Source: Candidatus Parcubacteria bacterium (GTDB lineage Bacteria > Patescibacteriota > Patescibacteriia > CAIXNZ01). Taken from it: DNA of 36,334 nucleotides. A program made the translations under genes and the position numbers. Of the stretch, positions 29,139 through 36,334 are shown piece by piece. Under the pieces are notes generated by a model. That model saw only the letters and a program-made list of their open reading frames with translations, was not told the DNA's origin and searched no databases. Numbering within the stretch: the first letter of the stretch is position 1; each line of letters starts with the position of its first letter. The stretch lies in the NCBI GenBank assembly GCA_026395685.1, contig JAPLYG010000017.1, forward strand, positions 1-36,334, read 5' to 3'.

Positions 29139-30167
29139 ATGTTTGATTTGAATCAATTGACAGATGCGGAATTAGAACAACTGACTTCTGAGCAGACTGC
29201 GCAAATGGACGATGTCCAGATTACGCAATTGAGCGGGCGTCTTGCCAAGCTCAGTCATGAACTTAAGGCAACGAAGGCCCATTACAAACTTTGGGGTAGT
29301 TTGCGTGAAACTGAGGCAGTTATTGCCGAGATACGTGCCAGTGAGACTCTGTCTGAACGTGAGGACTGGTTGAAATGGTACTGCTATAATAACCGTCACA
29401 ATCATCTTCCCGAGTTGACACATGAGGAGTTTGCTGAGGTCTTTATGCTTTTGAAACAGCCATTTTCGCTGATAAGAGAGCGACTTAGCGAATTGATGTC
29501 AATAAGATATTGGCCTTTAGGGCGATCCCTAGTTTTGTATGATATTTCTCAAATGACTTTCCCTGTCTCCAGAGAAGATGGGCAATTAGTCAGTGAGATT
29601 ATGAGAGGCCAACAGGAACATTATGATACGACGATCAAACCATATTTAGGAATGCCTTCACAGTGGGATGACGATGAATGGCCAGATGATTATGTGGATG
29701 AGCGAACCCGCTGGGAGAAAATGGTAGGTTGGTTCAGCTGGAAATATCAAATTCTGTCTGCGCCTTTCCGCAAGCCATGGCCTCCTCGTGGAATTGAACA
29801 TCAATTGTCCGGCAGTATTTACGAACAATCGCCTGACGCTTTCCTTCAACTTCGGTTTAAGTGGGGGCATTGGAGCAATAGGATTGGGACTAATCCCGAT
29901 CTCGATTTTGTGCCGGTGAAGCCACTTGAACATTTCCGTTTCGGTACCAATGGTATCAATGGCAAGGCCGACTGCTATAACTTGTATCATCCCTGTACGG
30001 GTGACTACCCTTGGTGTCATCTGATTCCGGTTCTTGAAAATCCTACCGGTAATGATGCCGATTGGCGTTTCAAGGACGGTTGCGTCTTTGAGTATTGTCT
30101 GAAAGACGAATCGAATGATTCGCATGAATTTTCCGTGCGACCTCGTATGGTTGCTCGAGTCCGCTGA
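29139..30167 (+). CDS. Unknown 342-aa protein
   Basis: Not recognised. ATG 29139 has GAGGAGG 7 bases upstream; the track start at 29037 is inside the leader ORF. The N-terminal 60 residues are acidic and helical (LNQLTDAELEQLTSEQTAQ), then LRETEAVIAEIR, a Trp/Tyr-rich middle (DWLKWYCYNNRHNHLPEL, MVGWFSWKYQIL) and a C-terminal beta-rich part with HPCTGDYPWCHLIPVLENP and CVFEYCLKDES. No membrane helix or signal is visible. Codon use is relatively G+C-rich. It is monocistronic with a strong promoter. Confidence 0.65.
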   Translation: MFDLNQLTDAELEQLTSEQTAQMDDVQITQLSGRLAKLSHELKATKAHYKLWGSLRETEAVIAEIRASETLSEREDWLKWYCYNNRHNHLPELTHEEFAEVFMLLKQPFSLIRERLSELMSIRYWPLGRSLVLYDISQMTFPVSREDGQLVSEIMRGQQEHYDTTIKPYLGMPSQWDDDEWPDDYVDERTRWEKMVGWFSWKYQILSAPFRKPWPPRGIEHQLSGSIYEQSPDAFLQLRFKWGHWSNRIGTNPDLDFVPVKPLEHFRFGTNGINGKADCYNLYHPCTGDYPWCHLIPVLENPTGNDADWRFKDGCVFEYCLKDESNDSHEFSVRPRMVARVR

Positions 30168-30177
30168 AAAGCGGGTT

Positions 30178-30212
30178 TGGCCCTGGACTCAATGTAGTCC
30201 GGGGTCTTTTTT
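30178..30212 (+). terminator. Terminator of 342-aa gene
   Basis: CCCTGGACT pairs with AGTCCGGGG around CAATGT, followed by TCTTTTTT. Confidence 0.75.
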
Positions 30213-30238
30213 AACACGTCGCTCGCGAGCGACGTGTT
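30213..30238. repeat. Perfect 26-bp palindrome
   Basis: AACACGTCGCTCG followed by its exact reverse complement and TT. Placed directly behind the terminator, it could act as a second terminator or a cruciform. Confidence 0.65.
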
Positions 30239-30362
30239 TTATTAATGCGAATATTGATTTGGATGCTACGAATGGGCGAGAGGAAGTAAAAGGCTAAGCC
30301 TTTAATGGGATTATTTTTTATTTGGATTTAGATAAATAATTCAAGGCTTCATCTTGGTCGAG

Positions 30363-30461
30363 GCGAAAACGGCCTCACAAATGTCACCCTGAGGCTCTCG
30401 AAGGGTGGCGTGTCATGGTTCGAGAGCCTCACCATGACAATAGGCCGTTTTCGCATTTGTG
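30363..30461. repeat. Dispersed repeat with two loop-complementary hairpins
   Basis: Hairpin 1 is CACCCT/AGGGTG with loop GAGGCTCTCGA region; hairpin 2 is TGTCATGGT/ACCATGACA with loop TCGAGAGCCTC. The two 11-base loop sequences are exact complements. Around them GCGAAAACGGCCT (30363) and AGGCCGTTTTCGC (30442) are inverted. The 329-base gap 30168-30496 holds otherwise only the terminator, the palindrome and AT-rich DNA. Confidence 0.65.
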
Positions 30462-30496
30462 ATGACAAAGTTATGGTTATCTGTTAAAATTATTTC

Positions 30497-32590
30497 ATGA
30501 AATCATATAAATTAAACCACGAAATATTTTGTCCCGCGGATTTCAAGATCGACTATCAGGCGGAATTAAATAAAGAACAATTGGACGCGGTCCTGCATGG
30601 CGATGGGCCGTGTTTTGTTTTGGCTGGCGCCGGGTCAGGCAAGACGCGTACGCTTGTTTACCGCGTCGCTTATCTGATTGAAAAGGGAATTGAGCCCAGA
30701 AATATCCTTTTAGTTACTTTTACCAATAAAGCCAGTAGGGAAATGTTGAATCGCGTTGAAGTCTTATTAAAATGCACGCCTAAAGGACTCTGGGGCGGAA
30801 CCTTCCACCATATCGGAAATGCTCTTTTAAGGCGTTATGCTACTCATTTAGGCTATACCAATAAATTTACAATTTTAGACAGTGAAGATTCAAAAACCAT
30901 GCTTAAAGCTGTAATGGGGGAAATGGGTTTGAATTTTAAAGAAAAATATTTTCCCAAGCCTGATGTGATTCATGCGATTATTTCATTTTGCGCTAATTCG
31001 CAAAAGTCAGTAAAAGAGGTTTTTGAAACCAAATACCGGTATTTGGATGAAAAACTAATTCCTATTATTGACGGTATTTATCGGGAATATCAGCTGAAAA
31101 AGTTTAAGAATAATGTTATGGATTTTGATGACCTTTTGACCAACTGGCTTAAGCTTCTGCAGGAACATCCTGATGTGAAAAATAAATTAGCAAGTCAGTT
31201 TGAATATATTCTGGTTGATGAATATCAGGATACTAACAAGATTCAAAGCGAAATTATCTATGAACTGGCATCTGTTCATAATAATGTCTTAGTGGTCGGA
31301 GATGACTGCCAGTCAATTTATTCTTTTCGCGCCGCGGATATAAGTAATATTTTGAGCTTTCCTGAAAGACTGCCTGGCACTAAAATATATAAATTAGAAA
31401 GCAATTACCGCTCTAGTCCGGAAATTTTAGCCCTAGCAAATCAGAGCATTACAAACAATTTAAATCAGTATCAAAAGGCCTTGCATTCATCCCGTGAAAC
31501 TCAGGAGCGTCCTGCCTTGGTTTCTTTGCAGGATGAGAAAAAGCAGGCTGAATTTGTCACTCAAAGAATACTTGAATTGCAGGAAGAAGGAGGCTCCTTG
31601 AATGATATCGCAATTTTGTTCAGGTCTTCTTTTCAGGTTATGGATATGGAATTAGCCTTGAACAAAAAAAGTATTCCATATCAAATGCGCGGTGGCATCC
31701 GTTTTTTTGAGCAGGCGCATATTAAAGACGTCGTAGCCTATTTAAAAGTTTTCAATAACCATCATGATGAACTTTCCTGGAAAAGAATTTTATTGCTCTA
31801 TGACGGCATCGGCATGGTAAATGCCGATAAAATCTGGAAAGAAATTGATAAAATCGCCGACATCAAGACTGCATTGGATGCCTTGCCGAATCTGGCGTAT
31901 GGTGAAAAAATCAGTCGCAGTTTGGATAAAGTCAGGGGACTGTTTAAAATTTTAATTGAGCAGGAAAAGGATTTTATTGCTTCAGCCATCAGGCAAATAA
32001 TTAAAGCCGATTACGAAATATATATTAAAAATAATTATGACAATGCCAAGGATCGTTTGGAAGATTTGCTGCAATTGTCAAATTTTGCTTTAAGTTATGA
32101 TAAATTAGATGACTTTTTATCCGATGTAACTTTGTCCGAAGGTTTTCGCGGCGAGCAGATTGAAGGTTATAAAGAAGGACCGGATGAATCAATTGTTTTA
32201 AGCACTATTCACCAGGCTAAAGGACTGGAATGGAAGCATGTTTTTGTGATCGGTTTGGTTGAAGGCCAGTTTCCGCATTATAAAGTTTATGATCATCCTG
32301 AAGAATTGGAAGAGGAAAGGCGTTTATTCTATGTGGCAGTAACCCGCGCCAAAGATGACTTATATTTAACTTACCCGATTTTTTCTTTCTCTTTTACCAC
32401 TGGCCAAAACATCAATAAGCGCTCCACATTTATTTCGGAACTGGATGACAGCTTATTTGAAGTCTGGCAGGTAGAAGAAGACAAAGACGATAATAATTAT
32501 TCTGATGGCGATTTTGATGAGGAAGATACGATTGATTATGATTCGGACCAGCCATTTAAGAAGCATGAGTTCTTAAGAAAGGTTTTATGA
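30497..32590 (+). CDS. UvrD/PcrA-type DNA helicase
   Basis: A 697-aa superfamily 1A helicase. Motifs in order: LNKEQLDAV (Q motif), VLAGAGSGKTRTL (I), LVTFTNKASREM (Ia), ILVDEYQDTN (II), LVVGDDCQSIYSFRAAD (III), KLESNYRSSPEIL (IV), VLSTIHQAKGLEWKHVFVIGL (V) and EEERRLFYVAVTRAKDDLYL (VI). All are intact. Such 3'-5' helicases act in excision and mismatch repair and clear protein or R-loop blocks. The C-terminus is shorter than in PcrA and ends in an acidic tail (EEDKDDNNYSDGDFDEED). Start ATG 30497 has no ribosome site. LigD-type and macro-domain genes follow on the same strand. Confidence 0.95.
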   Translation: MKSYKLNHEIFCPADFKIDYQAELNKEQLDAVLHGDGPCFVLAGAGSGKTRTLVYRVAYLIEKGIEPRNILLVTFTNKASREMLNRVEVLLKCTPKGLWGGTFHHIGNALLRRYATHLGYTNKFTILDSEDSKTMLKAVMGEMGLNFKEKYFPKPDVIHAIISFCANSQKSVKEVFETKYRYLDEKLIPIIDGIYREYQLKKFKNNVMDFDDLLTNWLKLLQEHPDVKNKLASQFEYILVDEYQDTNKIQSEIIYELASVHNNVLVVGDDCQSIYSFRAADISNILSFPERLPGTKIYKLESNYRSSPEILALANQSITNNLNQYQKALHSSRETQERPALVSLQDEKKQAEFVTQRILELQEEGGSLNDIAILFRSSFQVMDMELALNKKSIPYQMRGGIRFFEQAHIKDVVAYLKVFNNHHDELSWKRILLLYDGIGMVNADKIWKEIDKIADIKTALDALPNLAYGEKISRSLDKVRGLFKILIEQEKDFIASAIRQIIKADYEIYIKNNYDNAKDRLEDLLQLSNFALSYDKLDDFLSDVTLSEGFRGEQIEGYKEGPDESIVLSTIHQAKGLEWKHVFVIGLVEGQFPHYKVYDHPEELEEERRLFYVAVTRAKDDLYLTYPIFSFSFTTGQNINKRSTFISELDDSLFEVWQVEEDKDDNNYSDGDFDEEDTIDYDSDQPFKKHEFLRKVL

Positions 32591-32640
32591 TGTATTATAA
32601 AGTTAGATGAGGTTGTATAAGGTTGCTTAGAATATTCGCA

Positions 32641-33111
32641 ATGTCACTTCAAAAATATAAAGTCAAACGTAAATTTACTAAAACCAAAGAACCAAGACCT
32701 AAGGTGATACGGAAGTCCTTGAGTCGGTTTGTAGTTCAGGAACATCATGCCCGTAATTTGCATTGGGATTTTCGTTTGGAAATGGAAAGCAATATAAATA
32801 GCGGTAACATTGTTTTAAAATCCTGGGCAGTACCCAAGGGCGTGCCTGAAAAATATGGTGAAAAAAGATTAGCAGTCGCTGTTGAAGATCATCCCGTGGC
32901 TTATATTAATTTTAAAGGTATAATCCCCAAAGGTGAGTATGGCGGAGGTACGGTTAAAATTTGGGACAAGGGAAAATTTAAATTACTGAGGCGAACCTCA
33001 AAGGAGATTGAAATAATTTTAAGCGGTAATAAAGCTAAGGGACGTTATTCTTTAGTTAAAACTAGTTTTGCAAAAAATTCTTGGCTCTTGATTAAGCTTA
33101 AGCAAAAGTAG
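32641..33111 (+). CDS. Stand-alone LigD-type 3'-phosphoesterase
   Basis: A 156-aa protein. ATG 32641 (MSLQKYKVKRKF) is preferred over TTG 32623. It matches the phosphoesterase domain of DNA ligase D: FVVQEHHARNLHWDFRLEME (His/Asp metal ligands), VLKSWAVPKGVP, KRLAVAVEDHPVAYINFKGIIPKGEYGGGTVKIWDKG and LLIKLKQK. In LigD this domain trims 3'-phosphates and terminal ribonucleotides during end joining. Here it stands alone, without ligase or polymerase domains and with no Ku gene in the window. An insert (SNINSGNI) lies before VLKSWAVP. It sits 50 bases after the helicase gene. Confidence 0.9.
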   Translation: MSLQKYKVKRKFTKTKEPRPKVIRKSLSRFVVQEHHARNLHWDFRLEMESNINSGNIVLKSWAVPKGVPEKYGEKRLAVAVEDHPVAYINFKGIIPKGEYGGGTVKIWDKGKFKLLRRTSKEIEIILSGNKAKGRYSLVKTSFAKNSWLLIKLKQK

Positions 33112-33138
33112 GATTTGTGGTATAATAAGGATAATTGA

Positions 33139-33188
33139 ACCACAGATTTTTACTCACTGATTACACTGATTGATGGGTAATCTGTGGT
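33139..33188. repeat. Dispersed inverted repeat (ACCACAGATT family)
   Basis: ACCACAGATT and AATCTGTGGT are perfect inverted ends around CACTGATTACACTGATT. The rplJ upstream region (about 4290-4358) has related CACTGATG, TAATCTGTG and AATCCGTGGTT blocks. Confidence 0.55.
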
Positions 33189-33223
33189 ATAAGTGAATAA
33201 AATCAGTGTTTAAGTTTACCAAT

Positions 33224-33718
33224 ATGATAGAAATCCAAATTCAAAAAGGCGATATAACTAAAGTCCAGGCTGACGCCATTGTAAATCCAGCTAATTCTTT
33301 TGGCTGGATGGGCGGGGGCTCAGCCGCTGCCATAAAAAGCGCAGGCGGAAGATTGATTGAGGATGAGGCAGTGAATAAAGCACCCTTGGAAATCGGTAAA
33401 GCTGTGGCGACAAATGCCGGTAAGTTGCCTTATAAAGCAGTTATCCATGCACCGACTATGATAAGTCCGACTGAAAAAGCTATGGATTACAACGTTGAAA
33501 TGGCTGTACGCGGAGCCTTGTTATTAGCTGATGATCAGGCCTTTAAGATAATTGCTATGCCGGGTATGGGCACAGGTATAGGAGACTTTCCTAAAGATAA
33601 GGCTGCCAAAATCATGATTGCGGAAATTAAAAAGTTAAATCCTATTAATTTGGAAAAAGTAATTTTGGTTGATATTGACGAGGAATTAATTGAAGCTTGG
33701 CAGAAAGAATTGAAATAA
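33224..33718 (+). CDS. Macro-domain protein
   Basis: A 164-aa macro domain. ATG 33224 (MIEIQIQKGDITKVQADAIVNPAN) is chosen since the family begins just here. Seen: DAIVNPANSFGWMGGGSAAAIKSAGG (adenine and ribose binding), AVATNAGKLPYKAVIHAPTM and IIAMPGMGTGIGDFPKDKAAKIMI (phosphate loop). Macro domains bind or hydrolyse ADP-ribose and O-acetyl-ADP-ribose. Several bacterial members remove ADP-ribose from proteins. The NPAN Asn and Gly-rich loop are intact, so activity is plausible. Partner genes are unclear; the two upstream genes are DNA-repair-like. Confidence 0.9.
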   Translation: MIEIQIQKGDITKVQADAIVNPANSFGWMGGGSAAAIKSAGGRLIEDEAVNKAPLEIGKAVATNAGKLPYKAVIHAPTMISPTEKAMDYNVEMAVRGALLLADDQAFKIIAMPGMGTGIGDFPKDKAAKIMIAEIKKLNPINLEKVILVDIDEELIEAWQKELK

Positions 33719-33777
33719 TATCGGAGCCACAAAAAATGATCACCAAATAGCACGAAATGATCTACTATTATAAAGAA

Positions 33778-33812
33778 AAAGCGGGCCCCGCGTGGCGGGG
33801 TCCGCTTTGGCG
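33778..33812. terminator. Bidirectional terminator-like hairpin
   Basis: AAAGCGGGCCCCGC pairs with GCGGGGTCCGCTTT around GTG. T-rich flank is better on the minus strand. Confidence 0.7.
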
Positions 33813-33840
33813 TTTGCTTTCTAGCTAAGAATTGTTGGAA

Positions 33841-33880
33841 TGAAAAAGGTCCCGATGCAATTTGTTTGCATCGGGACCGT
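33841..33880 (-). terminator. Terminator of GC-rich orphan gene
   Basis: GGTCCCGATGCAA and TTGCATCGGGACC pair perfectly (13 bp). On the minus strand the hairpin is followed by TTTTTCATT. It lies 28 bases beyond the stop codon of 33909-34484. Confidence 0.85.
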
Positions 33881-33908
33881 ACTTTTGGGGTAGTTATTTC
33901 CCGAGTTA

Positions 33909-34484
33909 TTAATCCATGTTCGAGGGCTGTGCGGTGGGCGACGTTTGTTTGGCCGCGGTGATCTCTTCCTTGGAGGGGAGTTTCTTGAAGTGCAAGTAAT
34001 TGCCGGACCGAGGGATGTATATGTCGCCCCCTGTCTTATTCGGAATTTCGACGAAGTTGATTTTGTAGCTCGCCCAGGTGGTGTTAGGCTCTTTGGTTTT
34101 GGTGATGTTGAGCAAGATGTACTTTTTGCCGTCAGCGGTCGTTTTCTCGACCACTTCGACCGTGGCGATGATCCTTTTGCCAAAGTCTTGGTCGGCGAGG
34201 CCGAAGAAATGCCGGTACATGATCCCTCCGGGGATGGGTTGTCCATGCTTGTAGTGGGCCGGCACATTGACTTCACCGCTACTGGTTTGAAAGCTGTGCG
34301 CGGGCTCCTCTTTCATGTATTTGCAGCCGCTGCCGTCGTTCTTTTTGTCGCCACAGGTAGGCACCTTCACGAGGACCGCCTTCATGGTGATGAGAACGAG
34401 GTATGTGGACGGTTCGTCCACTTTTCTTCCCGGTCTTTCGATCGTTCCTACCGGTTGAGCCACATTTCCCAATCGAGTCTTCAT
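33909..34484 (-). CDS. Unknown 191-aa GC-rich orphan
   Basis: Not recognised. ATG 34484 has AAAGGAG upstream at good distance and a matching promoter at 34576-34604. The product is a soluble, beta-rich protein: TYLVLITMKAVLVKVPTC, GSGCKYMKEEPAHSF, IPGGIMYRHFFGLADQDFGKRIIATVEVVEKTTADGKKYILLNITK, then GGDIYIPRSGNYLHFKKL and a polar tail rich in Thr, Ser and Pro. The middle has an OB-fold-like alternation of strands with a KKYILLNI strand, but this is only an impression. Codon use is among the most G+C-rich in the window, and it is monocistronic, so recent acquisition or high expression is possible. Confidence 0.65.
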   Translation of the reverse strand: MKTRLGNVAQPVGTIERPGRKVDEPSTYLVLITMKAVLVKVPTCGDKKNDGSGCKYMKEEPAHSFQTSSGEVNVPAHYKHGQPIPGGIMYRHFFGLADQDFGKRIIATVEVVEKTTADGKKYILLNITKTKEPNTTWASYKINFVEIPNKTGGDIYIPRSGNYLHFKKLPSKEEITAAKQTSPTAQPSNMD

Positions 34485-34575
34485 AACAGTCTAACTCCTT
34501 TGGTAGCGCTTGGATTGTTGTTCTGGGTAAACCTGTTAATTTTTGCAGAATCAGTTATATATTAAATGTTACAAT

Positions 34576-34604
34576 AGTATAGCATATTTAAATGGGAAAG
34601 TCAA
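34576..34604 (-). promoter_or_regulatory. Promoter of GC-rich orphan gene
   Basis: On the minus strand TTGACT (34604-34599), 17-nt spacer, TATACT (34581-34576). Confidence 0.75.
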
Positions 34605-34634
34605 TGGTTTGAGAGTTATGTTTCTGAATAAATC

Positions 34635-34666
34635 AAAAAAGCGGGCGTGGAAACGTCCGCTTTTGA
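34635..34666. terminator. Terminator after folD unit
   Basis: AAAAGCGGGCGT pairs with ACGTCCGCTTTT around GGAA. On the minus strand it ends the unit that finishes at 34688. Confidence 0.8.
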
Positions 34667-34687
34667 TGATATTGCGTTTCTGATAAT

Positions 34688-35164
34688 TCAATGGATGATT
34701 TCCACAGAATCTTTTTCTTCCTCCCATTGCCCTCTAATAGCTTTGACTGTGCGCCCTGTTTCTCTGCAATATTCACCCATTTGTTCGCCAGGCATATGCT
34801 TACATAGGCATAATATGCAGCTGTCCCAGATTTTCCCGTTATTTTTTATAACCTCTTTAAGCTGGCGTGAATTCAATTCTATCAGTGCCCAGTCCATGCC
34901 GCCATTCATTTGCAGATTGCCGCAATGCGGGCATTTGGCATAGATGCCCAAAGAGAATTCATCGGGGAATTTTTCAGACGGGAAATCATTCTTGTCCCAT
35001 AGAAGCAGGAAATCGTACATATCTTGATGCTTTGTAAACCAGAATTCCCAGGATCGCTTGCTCCGCCCTTTACAAATCATAGCGGTTTTGAGACTCCGCT
35101 GATATTTGGCAGGGAACAAGCCAATAATCCTCTCAACTTCATCTTGCGGAAAATCATGTTTCAT
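34688..35164 (-). CDS. Unknown 158-aa zinc-ribbon protein
   Basis: Not recognised. ATG 35164 (MKHDFPQDEVERIIGLF) has AGGAGG upstream and overlaps the previous gene's stop as ATGA; the track start at 35191 lies inside that gene. Two Cys clusters are visible: CPHCGNLQMNGG near residue 75 and CILCLCKH near residue 110, so a zinc-binding fold is likely. The N-terminal part is basic and Trp-containing (GRSKRSWEFWFTKHQDMYDFLLLW). It is the last gene of the folD unit. Confidence 0.6.
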   Translation of the reverse strand: MKHDFPQDEVERIIGLFPAKYQRSLKTAMICKGRSKRSWEFWFTKHQDMYDFLLLWDKNDFPSEKFPDEFSLGIYAKCPHCGNLQMNGGMDWALIELNSRQLKEVIKNNGKIWDSCILCLCKHMPGEQMGEYCRETGRTVKAIRGQWEEEKDSVEIIH

Positions 35165-35391
35165 CCTCTTCCTCCTAATTTTTTTTCCCATTCTTCTTTC
35201 ATTTCTTCTTCTTTTTTAATCAATTCTTCTGGCAAGCCCCCGGGATCTTTTCCGCTGTTGATGTCATCAATGATCTTATTTAATTTCGCGGCAGATTCTT
35301 CGTTTAGGCCTTCCGAACCAAGGTTAACTCGCCCAACTCTGCTAAGAAATCTTTTTTCTTCCGGCCCAATTTCTTTTTTCCCCAAATTCAT
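35161..35391 (-). CDS. Unknown 76-aa charged helical protein
   Basis: ATG 35391 has AAGGAGGG 6 bases upstream. The small, highly charged product has RFLSRVGRVNLG, then LNEESAAKLNKIIDDINSGKD and a Glu/Lys helix LIKKEEEMKEEWEKKLGG. Probably soluble, helical, with no known motif. It lies 18 bases after folD and is coupled to the next gene by an ATGA overlap. Confidence 0.6.
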   Translation of the reverse strand: MNLGKKEIGPEEKRFLSRVGRVNLGSEGLNEESAAKLNKIIDDINSGKDPGGLPEELIKKEEEMKEEWEKKLGGRG

Positions 35392-35409
35392 TGTTTTCCC
35401 TCCTTAATT

Positions 35410-36237
35410 TTACTTTGCATTTTTAACCAAGTTATGCAAAAGCATAGCCACTGTCAACGGTCCCACGCCTCCCGGGACCGGTGACCGCCAGGATGCGACT
35501 TTGTCGCAACTAGGGTCTATATCTCCAATGGTTTTACCGTCAACTTTTGAAATGCCGACATCAATTAGAATGGCATCTTTTTTGATCATGTCAGGTTTGA
35601 TGCAGTTTGCTTGGCCGATAGCAACAATTAGAACATCTGCAGTTAAAGTCCGAAGGCCGAAGTCCGAGCCGCGGAGCGGCATCCCGCTACGCGGGAAAGT
35701 CTGAAGTTTGGGGTTAATATATTCAACTTTAGAATCCGGAAGTAATTTTTTGAAAGGTTCGGCGAATTCTTCGGAATTGGAGAGAATAATTACATTTTTA
35801 TTTTTCAAATCAGTTTTAGTTTCTTTAAGCAATTCAACAATGCCTAAAGCAGTAGGGGAAGTGAAGGGCGAATCAGGATGAAAACCGTCAATGTCTTTTT
35901 GGGGATTTATGGCTTGGATTAATTTATGGGTATCAAATTTAGCAGGCAGGGGAAGCTGAAGCAAAATGCCGGTTGTTTCCGGATCTTTATTAAGAAAATC
36001 AATTACTTCAATAATTTTGTCTTCAGCGCAGATTGCATCCAAAAAATATGTGTGAAATTGAATATCGGTCTCCAGACAAGCTTTTTCTTTGAGTTTAAGG
36101 TAAAGTTTTGACGATTCGTTGTCGCCAACTAAAATAGCGGCTAATCCTGGTTGGTAATCCATGGTAGCGACTTTAGCTTTAACTTCGCTAAGTATTCTGT
36201 CGGATATGATTTTGCCGTTAAGTAGCTGTGCTGGCAT
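35410..36237 (-). CDS. folD: FolD, divergent, with internal repeat insertion
   Basis: A 275-aa methylenetetrahydrofolate dehydrogenase/cyclohydrolase. ATG 36237 (MPAQLLNGKIISD) is preferred over TTG 36249. Seen: AAILVGDNESSKLYLKLKEKA (Tyr and Lys of the active site), ILLQLPLPAKFD, PQKDIDGFHPDS and PVPGGVGPLTVAMLL. It interconverts 5,10-methylene-, methenyl- and 10-formyl-THF for purine and fMet synthesis. Two oddities: the NADP-site motif GRSxxVGxP reads LSNSEEFAEP, and about 17 residues (FPRSGMPLRGSDFGLRT) encoded by a palindromic repeat interrupt the Rossmann domain before ADVLIVAIG. The frame stays open. Dehydrogenase activity may be altered. Confidence 0.88.
   Translation of the reverse strand: MPAQLLNGKIISDRILSEVKAKVATMDYQPGLAAILVGDNESSKLYLKLKEKACLETDIQFHTYFLDAICAEDKIIEVIDFLNKDPETTGILLQLPLPAKFDTHKLIQAINPQKDIDGFHPDSPFTSPTALGIVELLKETKTDLKNKNVIILSNSEEFAEPFKKLLPDSKVEYINPKLQTFPRSGMPLRGSDFGLRTLTADVLIVAIGQANCIKPDMIKKDAILIDVGISKVDGKTIGDIDPSCDKVASWRSPVPGGVGPLTVAMLLHNLVKNAK
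35648..35708. repeat. Palindromic repeat inserted in-frame in folD
   Basis: GCCGCGGAGCGGC and CCCGCTACGCGGG are two adjacent dyads, flanked by related direct copies of AAGTCCGA, AGTCCGAA and AAGTCTGAAG. Base composition is far more G+C-rich than folD around it. It adds codons without breaking the frame. Confidence 0.65.
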
Positions 36238-36263
36238 AGTGAAATGCAAATATAGCGAACGCT

Positions 36264-36334
36264 CTTTGTCATTCTGAGTTGAACGAAGAATCTATGAAGT
36301 CGTAGATCCTTCACTCCGTTCAGGATGACAGTTG
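36264..36334. repeat. Dispersed GTCATTCTGA/TCAGGATGAC repeat at window edge
   Basis: TTGTCATTCTGA and TCAGGATGACA are near-perfect inverted ends, with AGAATCT and AGATCCT inside. The hairpin inside the L10 leader (about 4210-4238) is a shorter relative. Confidence 0.65.

Noticed and set aside
33945-34565. 206-aa plus-strand ORF opposite the GC-rich orphan
   Set aside because: The minus-strand frame has promoter, ribosome site and terminator in the right order; the plus-strand ORF has none.

Overview
The window reads as a chromosome fragment of a Candidate Phyla Radiation (Patescibacteria) bacterium. This is inference from gene content, since no search was run. The pointers are an archaeal-type UMP kinase end, a very short dcw remnant (mraZ, rsmH, ftsL-like), a membrane-anchored Clp-type ATPase next to a WecA-like transferase, a winged-helix/nucleotidyltransferase-like regulator, a PP2C-like membrane protein, many short orphan genes and a largely AT-rich sequence. 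Stops of all three types end genes (for example TGA for gap), so the standard bacterial code applies.

Layout. 1-267: 3' end of pyrH. 268-3070: a promoter, two tandem SAM-I (S-box) riboswitches each with its own terminator, then a three-gene unit of unknown function in which two paralogues flank a zinc-ribbon protein; a near-identical 49-nt structured RNA element precedes the second and third gene. 3080-4060: a small membrane protein, then a Phe/Tyr-rich leader peptide with mutually exclusive hairpins (a classical translation-coupled attenuator) ahead of an unknown 89-aa gene. 4066-5367: L10 leader RNA, rplJ split by an in-frame TAA, rplL. 5381-9045: PP2C-like/propeller membrane protein, and divergently regulator-tsaB-zinc ribbon. 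9157-11330: mraZ promoter and operator, mraZ, rsmH, ftsL-like. 11329-13590: CDP-alcohol phosphatidyltransferase, and divergently tgt plus a small gene. 13659-18356: membrane protein, Clp-type ATPase, WecA-like transferase, DUF192. 18472-20701: six-repeat cysteine protein, GT2 glycosyltransferase, orphan gene. 20723-24387: rplU; ybaB-recR; dnaB. 24480-28848: purB, gap and a PurC-PurE fusion, each a separate transcription unit. 28879-30238: palindrome, short leader ORF and an unknown 342-aa protein. 30497-33718: UvrD-type helicase, stand-alone LigD 3'-phosphoesterase, macro domain. 33778-36334 (minus strand): orphan GC-rich protein, then folD with two small genes, and a dispersed repeat at the edge.

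Two gene architectures coexist. Core genes are AT-rich, packed together, and mostly lack an obvious Shine-Dalgarno sequence. A second class (SAM-riboswitch unit, 3168, 3750, 18472, 19331, 20255, 22669, purB, gap, purCE, 29139, 33909) has strong AAGGAGG-like sites, its own terminator and, in most cases, a recognisable promoter with a 16-17 nt spacer; several members are richer in G+C. Functionally, PurC-PurE plus PurB cover AIR to AICAR, and FolD would interconvert the folate one-carbon units that purine synthesis uses. The strongest novelty candidates are the aromatic attenuator, the tandem SAM riboswitches on an unknown family, the paired 49-nt RNA element, the PAICS-like fusion and the divergent membrane Clp ATPase. 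No tRNA, rRNA, CRISPR array, transposase or prophage gene was seen.
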